NCBI GenBank assembly: GCA_940671915.1
Contig: CALNVZ010000649.1
Coordinates: forward strand, 4,796,382-4,860,381
Direction of reading: 5' to 3'
DNA: 64,000 nt
From: Paracentrotus lividus
Lineage: Eukaryota > Echinodermata > Echinoidea > Camarodonta > Echinidae
In this document: positions 51,226 through 60,200 of the stretch, piece after piece
Position numbering within the stretch: the first letter of the stretch is position 1
How the letters are laid out: the number at the start of each line of letters is the position of its first letter
The notes under the pieces: generated by a model
What the model was told of the DNA's origin: nothing
Database searches by the model: none
The model's input: the letters and a program-made list of their open reading frames with translations, nothing else
Translations under genes and position numbers: made by a program

Positions 51226-54200
51226 TTTCAGGCATAAAGATCAGGAACATAAACAAAGAAAATTAGAATACCACCGACATGTGGCCTAGGATAACCGAAA
51301 GAAAATAAATTCCTATTAGATATGATTTCCCAATACATGTCAATGGTTTACAAACATACATGTACACATATATAACATACTAAAAAAAAGAGAAGAAAAA
51401 AGAAAAAGAGAAGTGAGGTTAAAAAGCAGAAAACGCATTAACCATAAACATGTAGCATGTACATTTAAAGTGCATTTTCGATAGGAGGAAGAGCAAACAG
51501 ACGATTCCTTAGTGCATTTAGAATGGAATTTACTGATGTCCCAAGAACATAGGTCTCTATCCTCTGAAGGGATGGATTCCCATGACCTTGGGAAAAGGTG
51601 AAAAAATGAGAACTGTAGAGCGTTACATCTAGCAAATTCATGAACAAATAGTAGATTATCTGTTCTTCTAACTCTTGGTCTTGGCAAGAAGTGGTTCTAT
51701 AGGTACATCATACAACAGAAAAAGACATTTAATGACAAACTAGTAGACAAGAAAATGAGTTGGTTGTACAATGGAGAGAGATCTAGTTTGTTAATCTTTC
51801 CAGGATAGGAGCATTAATTTGCTAGTTCAAATGAATAGCAAAAGCATGTGAAATGTCTTTGAACTGATTCCAGGACTGAATGTGTTGTTTTTTTTTTTTT
51901 TGTGGTAGGAACCCACTTCATTTCTCCAAAGACTCCTTTTGGGTGGGAATTAGTTGAAGACAGAACTATATAATCTACAGAAGTAGTTGATGATATAGTC
52001 ACAGATTCCATAGATTTCCGTTTTTGTTAGCTTGCACAAGTGGTGCTATAAGGTCCCCCCCCAGTCTTGACAGCTACCAAAACACCCCAGTCTGATTAGG
52101 GTTAAAAGATGATGCTAGTTCGTTCAGAATATTCCTCGTTTCGTCCATCCTTCTTTTTATTGTCCACACTTTTTTTATTCACTTTTTGTTCTTTTATTTG
52201 ACTGTGTAACATGAGAAATATAAATATGATTTTTCTTGATTTGTTACAAATGTTAGAGAGAGATGGAGTCTTTGACATTGTGTGAAGCTTAAGTGAGGAG
52301 AAAAACAAATTACAATGTAAACTGGAGAAATTAGAAAGAAACAGAGACAGATCACTCATCAGCTATCACAAAGCTGTAAGTAAAGCTTATTTTATTTCTT
52401 TTTATTTTCCTGAACATAGAACTTAATGTTGTGTGCACCTTTTCAAGGTAGCCTAGCTTAACAATAAATGTCGAGGGGCCAAAATTTCTGCTCTTTCCCC
52501 ACTTGTTCTATGTTGTCCCACTGCAATATCGATATTGATTGAAATTACAAAACAATATCATGCAACCGCAAACAGATAATGAAAAAATAAGGTTGAAAAG
52601 GCACTTTTTTGTGGGTCGGTCAGGTTGCGCCAAGATAACAGTTTCTTTTAGTTAAAAGTAAGCATGTAGAAACATTGTAAAGCAATATACCGTGCGTCAC
52701 ATAAACAGCGGAACCCGAATTGGTAGTCCTTTTTCTCCATGAATGCAGGGACTTAAGGAAATTTTAAATGCAGCATTTTAAATTTCAACCTTTCTTCTTT
52801 CATTTGCCATCAAATTTTCAAAAGTCACGCATAGATGAGCAAGAAGAGTTCAAAATAAAGGTAAATTTCAGTTTGTACAGAATGAGTGGAAGGGAAGCAA
52901 CAACCTTTCTTAACAAGGGATAGTTCATTAGCATTTCTTTTATGTTCTTTCTGAGTTTCCATTACAAATTCTCTCGAGCAAGAGTCGCTGTGGACACCCA
53001 GTGTGTTTCACATTACTTTGATCTGTGCAAATCGGTTTTAACCATTAATTTTCAAAATCTTATTGCTCATCCATGCTCTGTTATGTTGTATTGTGTGTCA
53101 AAAGATTTACCTTTTAAATGGTGCATTTAATATTATATTTCTTGCATTCATAAAAAAAAATGCTGACCATTTGGGTTCCGCTTTCTCAGGGACACTCTGT
53201 ATAAATCTTATCTATTATTAAGCCTTGTTTTAAAGGATTCCCCTTATTCCACAGCTAATGTTATTACTATTGTTAATTATCATTATTATTATCATTTTTA
53301 TTCAGGATGAAGAAATTGCTGAGCTGAATTTTGGGCTTCTTATGAAGAGTGAAGAGTGTGCAGAGTTGAAAGAGTTTACAAGAATTGAGGATAAAGTTCT
53401 GAAAGGCCGGGAGGTGAGCATTACATGAGAATTGTAACCTGACACAAATTAAAATGCATTCTTTTCAACTGCATCAACTACTGTATAAGCAATATTTGCG
53501 TACAGATATCTTTGCGATTTGTACTGGTTTGGGAAGTTTGAGAGTGTGAAAACACAAAGAAAAATAAGAAAAAACAAAGAAATACATACATGTAGGAAAA
53601 ACATAAAAAATGAAATACACAAATCCTTTTCGATACCAGATTTTTCATGATAGGAAATCTATAATTAATATTTACACCAAAAATTACCATTCTAGGAACT
53701 TTATTGGGGAAGTAGAGAAGAAGTATAATTTCATGCATAAATTAGGGTAATTAATTATTATATAATGATAAAAAAGTATAGAGGGAATCTCGCGATAAGG
53801 AGCCCTGTTAAATGATCGTCGCATATTTAACCCTATTCAGACTGGGGGGGGGGGGTCAATTTGACCCCCCCTGTACGAAATCCGCGACTGCCGCGCAACC
53901 GCTGCGAATCGCAACCCGGCGCTTTATGACTTTTTTCTTTCAAGTGTCTCGCAAATTTTGACACCAAATAAAAAATCGAGATACTCCGTTGCGTTATGCA
54001 ACATTACGTAATGCATGTCAGGCCTAAATTGAACGAAAATCGTCATTTTGCATGCGTTTGTGTACAAAATACTGCTTTTTTCTAAATTTCTTTATAACAC
54101 TGATAATTGTGCCTTCTGAGCTTTTGACTGATTAAATTTGTCTTTATATTGATCAAAATACATTTTCTAAGCATAAAAAATTACAAAAACAAAGAATACA

Positions 54201-57200
54201 TAAGAATAAAAACAATAGATACATAAGAAATCATAACAATAGAATCAAAAGAATTAATTTGAAATTCTGAATTTGTCTATTCAATACTGTTGTCTTTGCT
54301 ACTCAGCAACTTTTAGAAAAAATTTGGGCTTCATAACTATATTTATTAATGAATATTAACGATTTCCATAAAACAGCATCTAATTTGCATACATGAGTAT
54401 GCATAAATTAGCATAAATTAAATACGTGAAAAATTTTTCAAAAAAACATACCAGCGACACCCTTTACATGTGCAGCAACGTTCGTGCAAATTTCGCAGCG
54501 AGCGGACTATCCGCGGCCGAGATCCAGGGGGGGGGGTCAAATTGACCCCCCCCCCAGTCAAAATCTCCTCTTGAAAATGCCAGTCTGAATAGGGTTAAGC
54601 AAAGTCAAATTATAACAAAACTATTTCTTTGACATTCTCACAGTGTGAACTTCTTCTGAGTTGAACAATCTTCAGGAGATCTTAAAACAGAAGGATAAGA
54701 TCTGAAGGAGTTTGAGGTGAGTGTTTTCATATCTAATGTTATACAGTTCCAAGTGAGATAACATCACAGAGTATTGCAATCAATTGAGCTCAGTTGTATA
54801 CTGTTTGAATGAAGATAAGCTCTAGTTGATTGCAATCGATTGGGCTCAGTTGTACACTGTTTGAATGGAGATAGGTTCACTTGATTGCAATCGATTGAGC
54901 TCAGTTGTACACTATGTGAATGGAGATATGCTCAGTTGATTACAATCGATTGAGCTCAGTTGTACACTATTTGAATGGAGATATGCTCACTCGATTGAAA
55001 TCGATTGTGATGCTGATCTTAGTCTGGAATGTATTTATGTTATCTAATATATATGTCTTAAACTTTGGATTTAATTGTTACTCATTTCAATTCCATATTC
55101 TGCAGTCCGTATCTAATTCATTAATCATAAATCCTTTGAACAAACAAATTAAGAATTTACTGATGAAAACTTTGTATTTTGCAACATGTGGCATGATTGT
55201 AAAAGCAACTGAACTGGTAATTGTATTAATGAAACCCATTTAAAGAATGCTCAATCTTGAAATGCAGAACTTTTTTCTGACAGGTCTTTATACGTTCTTA
55301 TGTCTATACAGTGGGTCCCATAAATACAGTAAGTAAACCCAACTTTGAGAGCCTCATGTTAAAATTTTATATCTTACGTAAACTTAATATTTATTTCATG
55401 ATAAAAAGTAACTCATTTCCTATTTAATGATACCAAACTTATACCTGTGTTGTGATGGATGGCTGAGCACTTGGGCTTTTAAAAACAAGCATCAAAATTC
55501 AAATGTTCTAAGTTTGAGGAGAAGCAGCCCTTGCATTTCAATAGACCAGTCATCAGTCATCCTAAACAGTACAGATATGCTTTTGGTATCACTGGGTAGA
55601 ATATGTGTTACTCTTTGATATGATGATATCAAAGTTGGGTTTACTTTTATCTGGGATGCACTGTATATTATTAAACAGAATTTTTCGCTACATGTATCCC
55701 AACTTTATCATTCTGTTTATTTACGCTCAGATGAAGATAACCACCCAACTGACTCAGTCTGAGAATGAAAAACAGGATCTTGACTTCCAACTTGGTGTGG
55801 AGAAAGAGCGACATCACTCTATGACCTCTGAACTGCGACACCAGCTGCAGGAGGCCTACGATAGGCTGAAGGCAAATGAGGAGGGTGAAGGCGTCGTGGG
55901 GGAAGGAGTCCTGGAGATAGCGAACAGAGCAAAGGTGGTGGAGCTGGAGTCAAGGCTGGCTGACGTCTTGCAGGAGATGGAGGCTATGAAATTAAAGGAA
56001 AGCCAGGAAGAAGAGAAGATGACACAGCTGGAGACACTGTTGGATTGTGCTCTTGAGGAGAAGAGGGTCATGGAAGAGATGAAAGTCCCTGAATTGGAGT
56101 CAAGGTTGGCTGCCGTCTTACAGGAGATGGAGACTATGAAAGAGAAAGAGAGCCAGGAAGAGGAGAAGATAATGCAGCTGGAGACACTGTTGGAATGCGC
56201 CTTAGAGGAAAAGAGGGTCATGGAAGAGACGAAAGTCCGAGAATTGGAATCAAGGTTGGCCAAAATTCTCCTGGACATGGACACTCTGCAAAAAGAACGA
56301 TCAGTGTGGGTGGAAAATGTTTCTGACCTTGAGTCAAAGTTGGCCAGTGTCGTCCAAGAAAAGGAAATCCTGAGAGAGGAGAAGGAACTGAAAGAAGAGA
56401 ATCTGATAAATCTAGAATCAAGGTTTGACACTCTTATCCAGGAGAAAGAAGGTGTAGAAAAGGAGAGAGTCATAGAGTTGGAGTCGAAGTTTGCAAGTGT
56501 TCTACAGGAGGTTCAAGCACTGAAAGATGAGAAAAACCTCAAGGAAGACAAAATAACTGAGATGGAATCGCTACTGAAGGCAAAGGAGGAGACTGAAGGC
56601 ATCACAGGGGAAGGAGTTTCGGAGATGGAGAATAGACAGAAGGTGGTAGATCTGGAGTCAAGGCTGGCTGACGTCTTGCATGAGTTGGAGGCTATGAAAG
56701 AGAAGGAAAGAATGGAACAGGAGAAGATGACGCAGTTGGAGACACTGTTGGATTGTACTCTTGAGGAAAAGATGGTTTTGGAAGAGACAAAAGTCCCAGA
56801 ATTGGAGTCGAGGTTGGCCAAAATTCTTCTGGACATGGAAGCTCTGCAGAAAGAGGGATCAGTGTGGGAGGAGAATGTTTCTGACCTTGAGGCAAAGTTG
56901 GCCAGTGTTGTCCAAGAAAAGGATATACTGAGAGAGGAGAAGGAACTGAAAGAAGAGAAACTGATGGATCTAGAATCAAGGTTTGACACTCTTATCCAGG
57001 AGAAAGAAGGTGTAGACAAGGACAGAGTCACCGAGCTGGAGTTTAAGTTCGCAAGTGTTCTGCAAGAGGTTGAAGCACTGAAAGATGAGAAAAACCTCAA
57101 AGAAGACAAAATAACTGAACTGGAATCGCTCCTAAATGCGAAGGAGGAGTCCGAAGGCATCACAGGGGAAGGAATTCTGGAGATGGAGAACAGAGAGAAG

Positions 57201-60200
57201 GTGGTAGATCTAGAGTCAAGGCTAGCAGACGTCTTGCAGGAGATGGAGGCTATGAAAGAGAAGGAAAGAAGGGGAGAGGAGAAGATGACCCAGTTGGAGA
57301 CACTGAGAGAATGTGCTCTAAAGGAAAAGAAGGTAATTGAAGAGACAAAAGTCCCTGAATTGGAGTCAAGGTTGGCCAAAATTCTCCTGGACATGGAGAC
57401 TCTGCAGAAAGAGGGATCTGTGTGGGAGGAGAATGTTTCTGACCTTGAGGCTAAGTTGGCCAGTGTTGTCCAAGAAAAGGAGATACTGAGAGAGGAGAAA
57501 GAACTTAAAGAAGAAAAACTGGTGAATCTAGAATCAAGGTATGACACTCTTATCCTGGAGAAAGAAGGTGTAGACAAGGAGAGAGTTATCGAGTTGGAGT
57601 CTAAGTTGGCCAGTGTTGTCCAGGAATATGAGATCCTGAGAGAGGAGAAGGAACTAAAAGAAGAAAAACTGAAGAATCTAGAATCAAGGTTTGACACTCT
57701 TATCCAAGAGAAAGATGGTGTAGACAAGGAGAGAGTCATAGAGTTGGAGTCTAAGTTGGCCAGTGTTGTCCAGGAATATGAGATCCTGAGAGAGGAGAAG
57801 GACATAAAAGAAGAGAAACTGAGGAATCTAGAATCAAGGTTTGACACTCTTATCCAAGAGAAAGAAGGTGTAGACAAGGAGAGAGTCATAGAGTTGGAGC
57901 CTAAGATCGCAAGTCTCCTGCAGGAGGTTGAAGCACTGAAGGAGGAGAAAAATCTCAAGGAAGACAAAATAACTGAATTGGAATCGCTACTGGCCAGTTT
58001 CCCAGAGGAGGATAAAGAAAGTATAGATGAGAACAAGATTATTGAGCTGGAGTCACATTTAACCAAAGTTCTGCAGGAGTTGGATGCTCTGAAGGAAGAA
58101 AAGACCATGAGAGAGGAGAAACTCGCCCAACTTGAGACGTGGCTCTCCACTGGGATGCACGAGATCGAGAGTCTGAGGGAAGAAAAGACCATGAGAGAAG
58201 CACAAATGGCGGAGCTTGAGTCAACGTTAGCCAGTGCATCACAGGAGCAAAATGCTGCCAGAGAAGTGGCCGAGGTGGAATTGCAGTTGGCCAGTGTTCA
58301 GCAGGAGTTAGAGGCCCTGAAAGAGGAGAAGATCACAAGGATAGATCGGATAACAGAGCTAGAGACAAGACTGACAAACATCTCACAGGAACAGGATGCA
58401 CTCCGAGACGAGAAAGTTACGGAATTGGAGTCCAGACTCTCCGGCGTCCTACAAGAGATGGATGCTTTGGAGGAGGAGAAGAAACTAAGTGCAGGGAGGG
58501 CTGTTGAGCAGGAAATAAGACTGGGAGAAGTTCTGAGAGATGTGGAGAGATTACAAAATGAGCTTCTAAGGTAAGATACAGTTCAACCGGATAAAAAGCA
58601 AACCTTACAGATAACCTTGTGTTCTGTTGAAATTCAGAAATAATCTCTAAATGAATCCAGCATAGTAATAATTTGATATCCATGGAAGTGTACATGTTAA
58701 TTGATAGGGCTACTGATAGAAAATGAGTGATTACTGAGTACAGTGTTTAGAAATTTTGCAGAAAAAAGGTAAACTTATTAGCCTATACGGTTGAGCTATA
58801 ACGTAATAACATGATAACAATTTAAAAAGATTTTTTTTTTTAAAGAAGTTGTTTTCCAATGATGTCTTGTTGTGTGTCCTTCAGTAATCGAGAATCTGGT
58901 ATATTTTGAAATAGCACATTAAATTATTCTCAAATAGTAATATGATCATTAACACATGTTGCCATAAATATGATATCCTGTCTACGCACAACTATTCAGG
59001 GTTCCCACAGAAATTTGAAACCAGAATTCCATGACTTTTCCATGACTTTTCCATTACTAAATTGCTGCTTTCCATGACTTCCTTTCTGGCACGGTTTCCA
59101 AAATCAGACACGTTATGATGGCCTTCAACCTCCCCTCACAGCCATCCCAGGGTTCCCACAGAAATTTGAAAACAGAATTCCATGACTTTTCACAAATTTC
59201 CCAAATTCCCTGACTTTTCCCTGACTTTCCATGACCACAAATTTTTCCAGGATTTTCCAGGATTTTCCATGACTGTTGGAATTTCATTGTAACAAGGTGT
59301 TTGGCTCGTTATAATGAGATTGGACTGTAGGAAGGACTTTAAAAAAAAAAGTCCCTATTTTACGTCTGTTATTTATTTCTCTCCATAGAATCACCAATGA
59401 GAAGACCAGACTTGAAGCTGAAAACTGTGAAATGATGTCACAGGTTAGTACTGTTTGTATTCAATTCAAATTGATTAGGTTTTATTAGCGTAAAAATAAA
59501 TCAATCAAAATACATGTACCATATGATGAGAGTTGCCTATTTAAAGGTTTTGTTTTTCAAACTGAAAAAAAAAATAAAGTCATTCATAGTTATCGTTCAG
59601 ATGAGTAACAATGTTAACGCTTTTGATGATAGTGTCGTCATCTATTTATTCAACTGGAATAAATTTTACTTATCTTACTACCCCCCTTCCCTATTTTATA
59701 CCAAAGGTTCACTTACGTGAAGCTTCTGAAAATAGGCTAGAGGGAGTGTGTGAGGAGTTGAGAACAGCCTTGCAGGAATCTGAGAGAGAGAAACAGAGAT
59801 TAGAGACGTCTCTCAGAAGCGCAAACGATAAACAGGTATGTAGTTGGAAATGGTATTATTATTATTATTCATTCATTTTGGCGTCACCTGTGCCATGGAA
59901 GGCGAAAAGCGAACTGAATCACTGTAACCCGCAGGTCTCTCCTCCCAATATAAATGATTGTGGGTATGCAGGCGGACCACTGCACCGGGGTTTCCCCCTA
60001 CTGCACCGGGATTTCCCCCTACTCTTATACGAAGAGTGCAGTGGGTTCTTTAACGTGCAAAGGTTGTGACTCTCCTTTACACGGGACCTCCATTTAACGT
60101 CATATCCGAGGGATATCAGAAAACTAGCATCGGGTCCGGTACCTGGCAGACATGTACTTACATATGTATGTTGACATATAATACACATAGAATTATATTC

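Larger units (their letters stand above)
47001..52320 (+). repeat. Second, error-rich copy of 41584-46975 (probable unmerged contig overlap)
   Basis: Collinear with 41584-46975 throughout, including introns, MITE, LINE tails and microsatellite. The differences are mostly single-base losses (AAGCGAGG to AACGAGG, GAGTCTATG to GAGTTATG, AAATTACAA to AAATACAA). A true segmental duplication would differ mainly by substitutions. It ends just where the first contig stops. Confidence 0.85.

Noticed and set aside
52826..52861. 36-bp mini-exon ([12 protein letters not shown]) before a GTAAAT
   Set aside because: It lies inside the TA-flanked element 52688-53201 and would not repair the phase between copy 8 and 53306.
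54920..55243. 107-codon plus-strand open frame
   Set aside because: Begins in the 55-bp tandem repeat and continues in intron. No splice-bounded, in-phase exon.
56513..58192. 559-codon minus-strand open frame (and a 205-codon one at 55856-56473)
   Set aside because: Serine- and phenylalanine-rich translation of the complement of a repetitive E/K/L coiled-coil exon. The plus strand has splice sites, phase agreement and CENP-E character.
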